Source: Phalacrocorax aristotelis (taxonomy: Eukaryota; Chordata; Aves; Suliformes; Phalacrocoracidae). Taken from it: a stretch of DNA of 64,000 nt. The stretch is from contig NC_134284.1 in assembly GCF_949628215.1 (NCBI RefSeq), positions 1,984,001-2,048,000 of the forward strand. The letters run 5' to 3'. The first letter of the stretch is position 1, and each line of letters opens with the position of its first letter. A program made the translations under genes and the position numbers. Below are positions 1-12,450 of the stretch, in pieces. The notes under the pieces are model-generated. The model had not been told where the DNA came from. It made no database searches and worked only from the letters and a program-made list of their open reading frames with translations.

Positions 1-774
1 GCAGTAGGAGGAGAGTAGGAGAGTAAGGGCACTCTGTGAGCTGATACGAGTGGATTAAGGATTTGGCACCGAGCAAACCATTAGAGAGGGATGTTTTCCA
101 GAAAGGCAGAGCAAGGAATCTCTGCCAATGCTGTTCCCGCCCTAATGAACTGACCGTGGCTGGAAATGGTTATCACAGGACGGTACTGAAAACCATCTAC
201 TGGGATGGACGAGATTTTTTTAGGTGTTGTAAGAAGGCAGGAGTGACTCTTGCTGACACTGATGCTCCAGAAGTACTGCACATGGGTCTCATTTTCTCTC
301 TCATAGGAGACAAGAGGAAAGATACAAACTAGTAATATTCAGCTGCTATTTCAGACCCGCTGCCAAGGGGTCCAGGACATTTATATGGCAGAGGTGCCTT
401 CGAGCCCTTATTGCCTCAGCCCCGAATGCCTCTGCCTCCTCTCCTCTCCTGTTGTCCACTGGCTGGGGTGGGTGCGTGAGGTGGGGGGCAGCCAGGGCAG
501 AGCAGGGAGGCAGGCGGACAGCTCATGTAGAAAACAGTTTTGCTGTGCTTAGATCCCGCAGTTTTTCTTTCCCCCTATTGTTAAGTGGCATTGAGCACCA
601 GCAAAACAGGAAACCGCTTCCTCCAGCCGCTGACCCAGCAAGCCCAGGGCAGCTGCTGGCTTCACACAGTGGCCTCCTCAGGCCACCCTGTTCCTAGAAA
701 GTGTCTGGACATTTGGAGGTGCCCTAGGGAAGAGCAAGAACACCAGTAAAGCTTGAATAAGAAGGTACGCTTGG

Positions 775-970
775 CAGCTCTTACAAGGAGGTAGTCATAC
801 TGGAAATGTCTAGCGGTAACTGACAAAACTGTCTCTGTTTTTCCAAAATTAGGGCTTATGGAAGTGAGAGCAATAATGTCTAAGCCAATCCCTGTCACCT
901 CACTCATCTGGTAACTAACTTAATTGTCTCTTTGTTGTGCCGTGCTGCTCTTGTGTCAGACATCCTCACT
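775..970. repeat. Diverged direct repeat, copy 1 (partner near 1410-1605)
   Basis: This stretch resembles 1410-1605 in the same orientation. Shared islands in the same order include CTGTCACCTCA, AACTTAATT and CAGACAT. Reverse-strand conceptual translations of the two copies are also alignable (EVTGIGLDIIALTSIS versus EVTEIGLSIISFTSMC). I infer two copies of an old unidentified repeat or an old local duplication. I do not recognise the family, and the edges are approximate. Confidence 0.5.
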
Positions 971-1409
971 CAGGCTGTGAAGAAACCATTGTTTTACAGG
1001 CATTGCAGCTTGTGTTGTGATCCTTAAATCTCAGAAGTCCAGCCAGGTCTCGCTTCGCTGGGCGGCCTCAGCAGAGGCAGGAAACGGCGCTGGTGAGGCA
1101 GTAGGTGACCCTTTTCTTCCTGAGAAAGCAACAGCCCATGGTATCAAGGGAATATACAGCGCTTGGGTTTCTGGCCTTCTGAGGAGACTGCAAATGGAGG
1201 ACAGCAAAGACCTTGTGGCTCCTTTTCTAATTACACATCCCCTGGTGTTCTCTGATATCAAAGACAATGTTGTCCTCCCTGGTGACATTCTGCTGACCTA
1301 GAATTGCCGTTGACTTGGTCGGTTTTTGTTTGGGTTTTTGTTGTTTTTTTTTTTTTACCTGGTGTGATATTCTTCATTCTATCTCTCAAATACACACATA
1401 GAAAAAAAA

Positions 1410-1605
1410 TCCTGTAACCTCACTGGGAGTGCCTGGTAGAAATTTTTCACAACTGCATTTCTGTGTTTCTGAACACAGAAAGTAGGACACATAGATGTGA
1501 AAGAAATGATGCTCAACCCGATCTCTGTCACCTCATTACTCTTGAGCTCCAACTTAATTACCTTCCTGATGCTTTGCACAGCTCTTAACCAGACATTCTG
1601 TGTCT
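1410..1605. repeat. Diverged direct repeat, copy 2 (partner near 775-970)
   Basis: This is the second copy of the diverged pair described at 775-970, about 640 bases downstream and in the same orientation. The best preserved part is the segment around CTGTCACCTCA...AACTTAATT...CAGACAT. The edges are approximate. Confidence 0.5.
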
Positions 1606-4600
1606 GGTTAGAAATCTGCCATACAAAATGAAGTGATGGCTATATACCCTCTTCCTGCTAGAGAGATGAGCTGTGAGGTTTGGTAAATATAATTTCTAGA
1701 GCACCCAGAAGGTGCATTGTATTGTACAGGCCTGATCCTGCACCACTGGAGTTCACAGATGATTTACAAAGACCCACTGAAACCACGCTGAAAGCTCATA
1801 TCACAAAGTTGGTTTAAAGATAATATCAAAGTTTTAACCCCAATGAATTTGTGGTTTATAGTTTACAGCTCCAAAGACAGAGTTATATTAACAGCTCCCA
1901 AATTCTGACCTCCTGAACACCGCTAGGGCTGTACTAATGCCAGGGGGACTGCAAGGAAGAAGAATCTGTTGGTTTATTTGCAGAAAGCCTTTGAGTCCAC
2001 TGTGTGAAAGTTCATACCCCAAGGTGGAGGGGACACGTCTGAACACCTTCTAAAACTCACTCCAGGTTCAAACACAGACCAAGGTCTGCCATTTGAGTAG
2101 CCCTGTAACCCTCAAAAAATATAAGTGAGGTGTACACTGGAAATTAATTTCACATCCCTAATAATTTAAAATACATTAGTTTTAAGAGTAACAAATAATA
2201 TGAGGTATAACTACCAAGCTATTATAATTTGGTCCATGCAGAAGATAAACTGGGAGTTCAACCACAGTATACATCTCAGTGTTGTAAGGATATGAGCATA
2301 TTCTGGCACATTTTTATTTGTTTCTATATGAGTGACTCATTCATCTGGACTCAAAACTGATGCTATTGTTAGGCCTCTTCTAAAGACTTATTCTGCCATG
2401 TGGTACAGCGCTCTCGGCCACACAGTCTCCAGGTCACGTATGTGTGCACAGTGTGGGGTTTCTTCCCAGCGGTGGCAGTAGGCAGCCGCCGACTGGACAG
2501 GCTGCTGGAGGAGAGCAGCAGCGGGGTCAGGGCAGCTCAGCTGCGTCACCTCGCAGGTGCACTCCTTCAGAACAGGCTGTTCTTGCACTTCCCTCTGCTC
2601 TGCTTGCAGCTGAAAGTTACGGGGACAAATGTACCTTCAGAACACAGTGTGGATGCCCATCCTGCACATCTCTTTTTTTTTTTAATCTGACTGTTTTACT
2701 GCAGTGTTTCACCTTGGTTTTTGAGGTCTGTGACACTGTTTTCTTTGCTATGCCCTTCAAAAGTAAACACATCTGGTGACATGTTGCTTCTTTCCCTTAG
2801 GCCCTTCGTCATATTCAGGGAGTTAACTGAATTGCCTCTTTAATTTCACTGTTCCCAGAGGTGTGTTGTGCACTATGGCATTTTCCATGGATTCATAATG
2901 TACATGTCGCTGCAGGGATGCACTCCTGCTGCTGCGTTATCCCCAGGGTGAGCTGTGCCTCAGGGTTTCCCTAGAGAAGCACAGACGACACCATCAGTTG
3001 TACAGACGACCGATTCCGCATCTGGGCTGCCTTTCTTCTGGCCTTTTTTTCCCCCATTTTTTTGTGAGACAGGGGCTTGTCACAAAACGATTTTGAGCAT
3101 GTGTGAGACACTTAACAATACGGTGAATATACATCTCTTATCTTCCCTGACAGAGAAGCTTTCTAAAATCTGGACAGTACTTCAAAACCATGAAGCCCTT
3201 TTCCAACAATCTTTTTGTGTCTCACCCTAGATAGGCTTTTGTTTTCACTACAACAGTAAAGTTGTTCATTAGAGTTTTAAGAAACGTATCTCTACCTATT
3301 TCCTGGTCTCTCTCACAAACTATAAATCACCGTTAACATTGCTATTACACAACGAAAGTCAGTGCCTGTTGAACTCAAGGTTATACTTAACCTATCTTTG
3401 AAACTCATTTTGTGTAAATAAACCATAGTTTTAAATAAAATAGGAAAATTTCACTAAGATGAACAGAAACGTTTGGGAAAGAGCTCAGGGTACATGAACT
3501 GGTTCCTAAGACAGGAGAGGACACCCCCTGTTTCTCGTGGAGAGCTTCTCTTTGGAAGCTGGCCTTCTCAAAAGGGGCTCAGCAGCTTTCTGGTGGCATA
3601 TCCTGGTCTCAGAAAGAGCTTTCAAAAATGCCTTGTTTAGTTCTCTGTCTGAATCTGTAAGGTATTCAGAATATCTCTCTTTTTGGTGGTTACCGGCTGA
3701 TCAGGCAAAGAATACCGCTTTGTGCACGTATATCTATCTAGTTCAACAGCTCTCTGATAATCATTCCCTTGCATGTCCTTTCTTTCTTTTCACAAGGGAC
3801 ACTTATAAAGAAGGTTAAGACCTGATCTGGGGATTGACATTCACCTGTACCCATGTCACCTGCTAATTGCTGTGTTGGAAATCTACCTACCACTAGAAAA
3901 AAAGAGTAACTGTTCACTGCTGTAGTTAGAACGTCTCTTCTTTATTTCCCTGGCAGAGGGCTTGGGGATGTTTTGGTAGCTATTCCAGGGTTAATTGTCT
4001 TTCTGCCCAACCAGCAGCTGTTAAATGTTGGCTCTCGAAGGCTTTTCCTTTGCCCATTAATCTTAGATCTGGTGAGGCCATCAAGGCAGTGAGGTGTGCA
4101 TCTCTATTTTTGCAGTGCTAATGATAGACTTGTAAGGGACAGGGGGAGGCTGTTACCGGGGTTTTGCTGTGACACTGACTCTTTCTCCTGTGCATAGCTA
4201 TACTTTGACGTGGTATGCTTGAACTTCCAGATCAAAGAGAATTACCAAAATGATCCACTTGTGAATTGCGGGCCATTGTCTGTTATTAACTCATCTTGAG
4301 CACTGTGGTAAGCAAACCGTAATTTACAGTGTGTTATTACATTTCTGCTCACTGCGGTGTGCAGCAGCTGAATCTGTGTGTGTGTGATAGCCCATAACGA
4401 GAAGCAATCTTTTCTAGCTAATTCAAATAGATCTTTGCCAACCTCTACTAAGGCTGAACAAGAATTTAATTTACTTCTAATAATTTTGTTGTCTGCTTCC
4501 TGCCCCTCCCACTACATTTAGGAGAGGAGAGGGTTTCACCTTCTCTGTTTCTCTTCAGCACATGCTTGCTTCCAGGAAAACTTGGAAGCGCAGCAATGAC

Positions 4601-7439
4601 CGCCTCCAGTTCTCTGCCAGATTTCCTTCAGGATTTAATGATTCAGGTGGCTTCATTTGCTAAATTTTTGCCAAAAAAAAGTAGTTCTCTACTGACACCA
4701 TATAATAAAGTTGAGCAAACAGGAGGGCTGGTGGGAGACTTATTTTTATTGCCTGGCTCTAGTCACATGACAGATCAGATTACAAAATACTAATACCCCT
4801 GCCAACTCTCAGGATCCACCAATTCCTCTTGCTACTGTTTTCATCCAACCTGTCTTTTCTTTTTTTCTTTTTCTTTTTTTTTTTTTTTTTTCTGAGGGCA
4901 GGGGGTGAAGGGGAAGGCACTAGACTGGGGCAGGAGATAGCATGAAAAGCAAGTATATCATGATTGGGAGTATCCCTTTAGCTCCTTCAGTGTTTGTTCA
5001 GCACTTTTTTGCCAGCTGAATAGCTTATTCCCTTGGAGTGTTGGCAGCCTTTGGCAAAAGTAAAGCAATGTCAGCATTCCCCGTTCCATTTATTTTTTTG
5101 GAAAAGAATCGCTAAAAATATTCCATTTTCACCTTGCTTGCAAGTTGTGATGAAGACTTCTCCCCCAATTAAACTGTGACATTCTGGCTTGAAAAACAAC
5201 TTCAAATATCAGGAAGATAAACTCACACACACAAAATCTTTCTTTTTTACAGGAAGAAATGCAGCAATTCAGTGGAGCCACTTCTTTTATTAGTAGTGAG
5301 ACAAATATATTTTCAGAAAAATGTCTGATAAAACAACAGATTTGCAAAGTGTAAACTTTATGCAACTCTCTCAAGTTCTTCACAGTGGTCCCTTCTCCCT
5401 TGTCCCTTCCTCCAGCATACAGCAGAACCAGCAGCTTTGGTGTTACAGGTTCCTGCAAAGAATCTACCCAGACAGGTCAATGCCCAGCATCTTTGTACCG
5501 TCTCTGATGCCGCAGCTGCACTGCTACTGGTACCTCAGCTATGTTAAGGCGGGCACAGCTGTGTCCACAGCGTACCGAAGGCACACCTCAGCAACAGAAG
5601 CAGCTCCTAGTAGGGGGATGAGGTTTTTGGGCAAAAGGGGAAAAAAAAAATCTCCAGGGTGCTCATCCCGCAGGCATTGAGGATTTTTGTTGTGTAAAAG
5701 GTACAGAGGATAACTACATATCCTTCTCCACCTTTGTGAAAGAAAAGCTGTGGTACAGAGACGATAGGAGACAGGTTTCAAGGCAACACAAGACTCCTCT
5801 GGTGAACCCAAGAGTCAGAATTCAGGTGGGAGTTGTAGTCCCCCCATTTCAGCTATGAGATCACCCATCTTCTCTTTGGCAAGCATGAGTAGAAATGCAC
5901 TACTTCTGCCTTCCAGTGTCTGTGACCGTGGTAGCTTCCAAGGGGGAGTATGTTGCAATTGTTTTAGTTTTTCCATTTCTGCTCTTCTTTCACAAGTTGC
6001 CTATAAAAATCTGCAGCACTATTGCATCGTCCTCATTCAGAGCTCCCTTGAAAACAGAACCCTACTCTGATTTCTGACAAAACAACCTCTTGTAATTAGG
6101 AGTTTGTTATGACTGCTCCTGCAACCGGGCAGGGCTAAAGGAAGTACATGTCAGCAATGAGTCCTTGCATCCACCTGTCTTCACTTGCTGTGGACACTGA
6201 CTGTAAGCTTTTAGGGGTAGGGACCATCACTTTCTACAACAGTACAAGGCTTTGGCCTGTCAGTACTTCTGACCAAAGCACTGATCATGTCCGGTTAGAA
6301 TGTCCGTTTTCAGAAGACTTAACATATGTTCCTCGCATCAGTTTTTATGAGATTTTTAATGCTATGAGAAACAATTAAATCTACTTTTCTGAAGCATTTC
6401 CTCCTCAACTGTAAATAATACAAGTGCAAAAACATCAGGAGGATAACACCATGGACAGTTAGGGAAAGTCAGTGTTGGATCGCTACACTTCCTTTGACTC
6501 CAACATAATGGAGTTAATTTAATAAACTGACAGATTTTGATAAACCATGGCCGTGTTGTGATGACGTGCTTCTTGGGTATTTGTTTCCTTGTTCTCTAGG
6601 CAGTTTCATTTCTGTGTGTGCAATCACAGCACCCTCTACTGCCTCTTGCTTAACCTGCAAAAGGACAACAAATGATTGCAAACTCTAAAAAGGACTTTTG
6701 GAGTGGCTAGTCTCTCTGATTATGAAGTGTTGCTTTATATATGAAACAACACCCCACTATGAGAATGATAACGCAAGAAGGTATTTCAGTTCTGTCTAGA
6801 ACGCGGTCCTGAGCTCCTAAGTGAACAGTATGAGTTCTTCAGGGGCTCAAGTACCTATCAGTCCTGAGAACACTTTTCCCCTTTTATCTGCATGTGAGGC
6901 ATTATCTTTCACTTTTGTTAGGTCCATGGAGGAAAATGAAATCAATTTTCCTAGTGAGAAACATGAAAAGGCACTAGATCAAATGCTGCTTCTACATGTT
7001 CCCAGACCAACTAACCTGGGCCTGACAGAAAACTGCCCCTTCCCAGAATCTGCCCCTCAAGCGCTCTGAGTATTTTGGGTATGAAGTGCCCTCTCACCCC
7101 ACCCACATGCTGATTTCCTCTTAGCTGGCTGTTTCTTGTACAAATCTAGGGGTCTTGTTCATCGAGTCTGAGGTCACACCCTTCGCCCTCCAAGCCTTCA
7201 GCCAGTCACGCTCGCCAGGACCCCTCGCACCAGCCATTTCAGCACTTCACTGGAAACGACGGCCAGCTGCCAATCTGTTTTCACAGGAAGCTAATGTGGC
7301 AGCTTGCAAGCTGTTCCTGGTGCCTGGGGACACTGACTCCAGTGGTCTGACTCCACTCACTCACTCACTCCAGTGAAGGGGAAGTAGGGAATTGTAGCTG
7401 GTTTACACCCTTCCACCCCTGCGACTTGTGCAGCTGAGC

Positions 7440-7805
7440 ACTGCCAACGGTAGCCACCCTGAGGCCTATGCGCGGGCTGTTGTTCCAACCCCAAGCCATG
7501 GCCAGTGGGTGAGGCGAGGCGAGGCCAGCGGGACGTTGCCGCCGGGTGAGGCAGCCCGCTGTGGGCTGGCTGCGCTGCTGCAGTGTTGGAGGAGCTGAAG
7601 CCTTGGTGCCGCTCTTCTGGGCTGCCAGTGCCGGCAGCGTGCCTGAGAGGAACCTGCGCTGCGGCTGGGACCGCGCAGCTGCGGGGGTACAGCAGGGCAG
7701 GGGGGTGTACGGCTGTGGTGGCTGTGGTGCTGGCCAGAGCATGGCCCCGCAGGGCTGGTCCTTCCTGCCGGCCTAAGCCACATCACCATCATCACCATCG
7801 TCATA
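7440..7805. other. GC-rich tract ending in a CAT/CAC microsatellite, outer part of the SRP14 GC-rich region
   Basis: GC-rich and CpG-containing sequence with no convincing exon. It ends in a CAT/CAC trinucleotide-like run at about 7780-7803. A similar run (CGTCACCATCACCATC type) reappears at about 8551-8567, directly after the CR1 element. This suggests that the CR1 landed in the outer part of the SRP14 CpG-rich region and split it. Confidence 0.45.
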
Positions 7806-7810
7806 ACAGT

Positions 7811-8548
7811 GTCCTGAGTTGGCAGGGACCTGCAGGATCATCAAGTCCAACTCCTGTCCCTGCACAGGAAACCCCAAATTCACACCATGTCTCCAAGGGT
7901 GTTGTCCAAGCGCTCCTTGAATATCGCCAGGCTACCATGCCATGACTACCTCCCTGGGGAGCCTGTTCCAGGGCTCCACCACCCTCTGGGGGAAGAACCT
8001 TTTCCTAATACCCTACCTAACCCTCCCCTGGCACATCTCCCTGCCATTCCCTCGGGTACTGTTATCAATCACCAGAGAGAAGAGATCAGCGCCTGTCCCT
8101 CCTCCTCCCCTTGTGAGGAAGCTGCAGACTTTAGCCACTTCTCGTACGGTTTCCCCTCTAAACCCTTCACCAACTTTGTGGCCCTCCTCTGGACACTCTC
8201 CAGTAGCTTTATATCCTTAATGTCCTGTGGCACCCAAAGATGCACACAGCCCTCGAGGCGAGGCCGCCCCAGCGCGGAGCAGAGCGGGACAATCCCCCCC
8301 CTCGCCCGGCTGCGATGCAGGGCTTGATGCCCCCCAGGACTCAGCTGGCCCACTTGGCTGCCAGGGCACGCTGGTGGCTCATGTTCAACTTGCCATTGAC
8401 CAGAGCCCCCAGGTCCCTGCAGAGCTGCTCCCCAGCCTCTCGCTCCCCAGCCTGTCTGTACAGCCAGGGCTGCCCTGCCCCAGGTGTAAAACGCAGCACT
8501 TGCTCTTGTTAAACTTCATATAGTTGGCGATTGCCCGGCTCTGCAGCC
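7811..8548 (-). mobile_element. CR1 LINE, 5'-truncated, 3' end at left
   Basis: On the + strand the sequence reads as the reverse complement of a CR1 3' portion. It starts with the CR1-type tail (GGCAGGGACC...ATCATCAAGTCCAA) and then runs through the usual CCTGGGGAGCCTGTTCC segment. On the - strand, 8353-8069 encodes a piece of the reverse-transcriptase C terminus ([18 protein letters not shown]). It stops near 8548 at a typical internal CR1 point (AACTTCATATAGTTGGCGAT, then CCCGGCTCTGCAG). CR1 copies are usually 5'-truncated, as here. The frame is decayed, so the copy is dead. It lies about 220 bases upstream of the SRP14 start codon. Confidence 0.9.
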
Positions 8549-9230
8549 GTCGTCACCATCACCATCCCGCCCCCAAGGGAGGCAGGGCCGGGGCGTGGCG
8601 TGGCCGCGCGGGGCTGACGTGGCGCTCCCCTCACCGCGAGGCTCTCTCCGCCCGCTCTGTTCTCCCAGCGGCGCGAGCGGCTCGGGGGGGGCGGTGCCGC
8701 CCGTGCGGGCCCGCCTCGTGCTGTGGTGCGCGTGCGCGCGCGTGCGCGGCGCTTCCGGCCGGTGGTGCAGGATGGTGTTGCTGGAGAGCGAGCAGGTAGG
8801 GCTGCCCGGCGGGGAGCCGCGGGGGGCGCCGGGCCCGCGGGGGGCGCCGGGAGAGAGGGAGGGGGGCGCCGCAGAGCCCCGGGTGCGCCGGGCCCGCGTG
8901 GAGCCGCCCCCTCGGCTGCCGCGGCGGCGTGGGAGCGACACGGCCGTCCCCGGTGCCTTCGGCGAGGGAGGGCGGGAAGGCACGCGGGGGCCGGGGTAGG
9001 TCTGGGCGAGGGGGGCGGGGGTTAGACCTCGTTTTCCGGAGTCAGAACCTCGGGCTGGGCCGGCCGCGGCCGGTCCCTCCCGTCCTGCGGCTCCAGCGCG
9101 GGGAGGGCTGGGCGTCGCCTTGCCTTGGCGCTTACCGCTGCAGCGCGGGGAGAGCCCGGCCTGCGGTAGTGGCGAGGCCGGGGCTGCTCCCCGGCAGCCG
9201 AGCCCTGGGCTCTGCAGGGAGAAGAAATAA
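8549..9230 (+). promoter_or_regulatory. SRP14: SRP14 CpG-island promoter and start of intron 1
   Basis: A very GC- and CpG-rich block straddles the SRP14 start codon at 8772. Just upstream are an alternating GTGCGCGTGCGC run like NRF1 sites (about 8726-8749) and an ETS-type CTTCCGG at 8752-8758. A TGACGTGG element, which is CRE-like, lies further out near 8614. There is no TATA box. This is the typical architecture of a housekeeping promoter; the transcription start itself is inferred to be close to the ETS site. Confidence 0.75.
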
Positions 9231-11657
9231 ACCACCGCCGTGGTGGCGGCCTCCAGCCAGCGATGGGGTCTCTTTCTCTTGCAGTTCCTGACAGAGCTTA
9301 CCAGGCTCTTCCAAAAGTGCAGAACTTCAGGGAGTGTTTTCATAACGCTGAAGAAGTGTAAGTTTTAAATATGTTACTGGATTAAAGAGGTGTTAATCTA
9401 AATCAAGCTTAGTATTGTTGGCACGGATTTTAAAAGAAACAGTTGTGATGCAGAGTCTCTGAGAAACAAGAGTAGTCACATGGCCAAATCAGCTGCAGTG
9501 CTAATAACCTTGAAGGAAGACGTATTTCAAACTGCAGGAAATACTGGGACTTAGCAATTCCTAAACAATAATTGGAAATCCTTAGATTTCTACAAAAGGA
9601 GAGTGTCAGTGCTGCTTTTGTGTGCTTGTTTTTGTCTGGTTTCTGGCTAGCTCGCACTGCTTGAGAAGTCGAGTGTCCTAGGCTGCAGTTTGACGTGCAT
9701 TTACAACATACTGCTGAAGCAGGCAGTTCATACAACGTGTCAGGGCAAGGATTTACTTTTTTTCCTAGCAGATGTAGTTTATGGGGTTACGGAGGAAAGC
9801 GTCTGTGAACAATTTGACAGCAATGTCAGTTCAGATGGCCTTAAATTGCAAGACGTTTTACAGATCCCCTCGTGAATAATTTTTAACATATCAGGAGGCA
9901 TTCAGTGATTTTAGTGAAATACGAATACATGCTCTCTGTCTTTCAATACAGATGATGGCCGAACAAAACCAGTCCCGCGCAAAGGCCACGTAGAAAGTTT
10001 TGAACCAGCAGACAACAAATGTCTTCTAAGAGCAACTGATGGAAAGAAGAAAATTAGCACAGTGGTGAGTGACAGCTTTGGGTTAGAAAGATTAGTGGCC
10101 ATACTTGTCTCTTATTTAATGCTCCATATTTTAAGTCTTTACATGAAATTATGAGAGCTACTCTCTTAATTCCAGAGAAACCATATGGTAGCTCAACACA
10201 CAGCTGAAGTCAGGAACCTGAAGTGGTACGCTTACCTGAAGTCTTAATGCATTACAGATGCATAGTTTATAGTTTTGCTCTCTGTGCTGGATTTTGCTTC
10301 AGAATGGTACGGCAGGACAGCAGAAAGGGGCTCTGCCTGTTTTCAGCAACCTTGACCATTGTGTTTTGAGTCAAGTGAACTTGGAGGGAAGGGGGAAACT
10401 GCTTCTAGAGACACAGGCAGAAGGAGACAGGGCAGGTATGGAACCTGCAGTATGAGGATAAATGGTGTGGATCCAAGGCGAAGAAGGGTCCTGCACACCC
10501 ACGCTCAGGCCTCAGGTGACAGAGAGGTAGTTTCCTGTAGACCTTGATGGCATCACCAAAGGTTCTTACAACCTAGGAAAGAACTGAATGTTCCCGGACT
10601 GTGAAACAGTAGGAAAGGGATCCTTGTGTCCTGGTGAGAATGTGTGGGCAGGGGTAGACTCTTCTAAGCCTTAATCTTGCTTAGCATACCTATTTTTTTT
10701 TCCTCATTTACAGAGCTATTTGCATTTCAGGAAATGTTAACTAGCAGTTGAAAACCTATTGTGTCTTCACTTTGAATGAGAGATTGCAAAAGTCTTTAGC
10801 TGACTAGCTCTCCTCTGTGATGTAACCCACGGAAAAATGTTACTTTCAGAAATAGTTGAGAGAATCTGGGCGGCAACATGTTTTCATGGCCCTACAAGTA
10901 AATAAAACCTTCCTTAGAATGTTTCTTTACATTTTTCCCATTTGAAAACACACGGATTTGGGAGGAATGGACTCCAGAGGATTTTGTTATTTGAGTAAGG
11001 AATGTTTTCAGTTTTCTACATCAGTGAAGTCCTATGACATGTCAGTACAGCCTCCTACCACTGAATGTGATGAGTCGATCCAACTGCTGTTAAAAAGACC
11101 AGGTGGTCACTGGTGGGTAAAGACGTACTGATACTTGGTTTGTAGTAAAGCTAGTGTTTTCTTGGTTAACCTCCAGTATTACTTTTGCAGGTGAGCTCAA
11201 AGGAAGTAAATAAATTCCAGATGGTAAGTGCTGTATGCATTTTATCTTCCTTTTCTGTAGGTGTTGGGGACAGGCTAGTAGGAGACACTGGACAGCTGTG
11301 AACAGGTTGATCCAGTGCTGAATAGGCATACAGATTAACCTTAGACTACCCATCCATCTGCATTTGTTTAAAAAAAAAAAAATCCCGTTTTGTTTTATCG
11401 AACTTTCTGCACTGGTTTAGAAACAATAGTTTCCCAGTGTAGGGTGTAAGAGCATGATTCTCTAACTGAGAAAATGCAGACACCTATCCATTAGCAATAT
11501 GTAAAATGTCACCTCTCACATCTTGTCACTTAATATTTGCTTTTAATGGTTCCAATTCTTGTTTCAGGCATATTCAAATTTGCTGAGAGCTAACATGGAT
11601 GGCTTGAAGAAAAAAGACAAGAAAAGCAAAAACAAGAAGAGTAAAGCAACCCAGTGA
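8772..11657 (+). CDS. SRP14: SRP14, signal recognition particle 14 kDa subunit (5 coding exons)
   Basis: SRP14 pairs with SRP9 on the Alu domain of SRP RNA. In the cytosol it causes the elongation pause while a signal-sequence ribosome is brought to the ER. Coding exons are 8772-8795, 9285-9357, 9952-10064, 11191-11223 and 11568-11657. All introns are GT-AG and the phases join cleanly to give 110 residues. The protein begins MVLLESEQ, continues FLTELTRLFQKCRTSGSV, includes FEPADNKCLLRATDGKKK, and ends with a lysine-rich tail (KKKDKKSKNKKSKATQ). These match the SRP14 family closely. From memory, the human protein is longer (about 136 aa) because of an alanine-rich tail that is absent here. The start codon is at the family-typical N terminus. 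The gene converges on EIF2AK4. No defects are seen. Confidence 0.97.
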
Positions 11658-12450
11658 TGGAACGATGTCCTACCATAACAGACTTGACCCTTGCTGAAAG
11701 CAAAGTCCATTTCTTTTTGGGTTACCACTTGTCCTTGGCTTTCCTTCGAGAAGGATACTGGGATGTGATCAGTACTTTTGTTTAAACTGAGAACAGAAGG
11801 TGCTTTCTGTGAATTGTACAGCAGGAGTATTTACGGGGTTATACTGAAATAGCTTTACACTCAGCTGCCAACTAGTTTTGTACTTATACTGCTGTTTGTT
11901 TTGTATTATATTATACAAGTGGGCACTGTAAAACCTGTTTGGGGGGTAACACAGGGTGAAGAGAAATGCACTGTACCAGGAGCAAAGTAAGACTGGAGCA
12001 GGCGTCTTGGTGACAGATAACCCAGTTTTAAAGATAAGCCTCAGTAGTACTAGGGAAAGTGGGTGCCAATGCATTACCAGGAACAGCAGCTTTCCTGTTT
12101 GTCTTATTTTGAGGGACGTGTACATGATGCAGTGCAGGTGTCCCTAGGGCAGCCAGCACAGTGCCTGAGCTCTTGCAGAGCCAGGCAGTTGTGCCTTTGC
12201 TCCATGCTGATCCAGCTGTGCTGACCCTGGCTCAGGGTGGAGGAAGGACAGGACTGTGCATCATGTTCCCTTCAGACATGGCTTAAAAAAATGCTCATGT
12301 CACCTAAAGTTTTTTTTAAAAGCTTCATCCTTCAGTATATTCAGGGATCTGAATTTCTTCATACTTCACATCTTAAATTAGCTCATTCATATGAGCAGAT
12401 GTAAAAGGTGAATACTTAATTGTTCATATTAAATGCAATGAGAAATGGAT
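11658..12450 (+). other. SRP14: SRP14 3' UTR (inferred)
   Basis: Sequence after the SRP14 stop, running to shortly past an ATTAAA hexamer at 12428-12433. No competing AATAAA is obvious between them. The UTR end is inferred from the hexamer and the GT-rich sequence after it, so it is approximate. Confidence 0.5.
12428..12433 (+). terminator. SRP14: Probable SRP14 poly(A) signal (ATTAAA)
   Basis: ATTAAA, the commonest variant of AATAAA, is followed within about 15-60 bases by GT-rich sequence (TTGGTTGTAATGACTGATGT and GACTTTTGTTGG), as expected for a downstream cleavage element. Confidence 0.5.

Larger units (their letters stand above)
1..7440. other. Intergenic stretch upstream of SRP14, no gene seen
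   Basis: I find no exon of a recognisable protein here on either strand. All open frames are short (at most about 120 codons), lack family features, and do not sit between matching splice sites. In the human order the next gene beyond SRP14 is BMF, but no BMF coding sequence such as its BH3 motif is visible. The stretch is AT-rich to mixed, with short T-runs (around 1345 and 4860-4890) and one old diverged direct repeat (listed separately). Regulatory elements could be present but cannot be called from one sequence. Confidence 0.6.

Noticed and set aside
63-332. An 89-codon open frame at the left edge
   Set aside because: It does not begin with ATG, shows no known domain, and does not match BMF, the gene expected further out in the human order.
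8516-9343. A 275-codon minus-strand frame across the SRP14 island
   Set aside because: It is antisense to SRP14 exons 1-2, Arg/Pro/Gly-rich, and explained by stop-poor CpG-island sequence.
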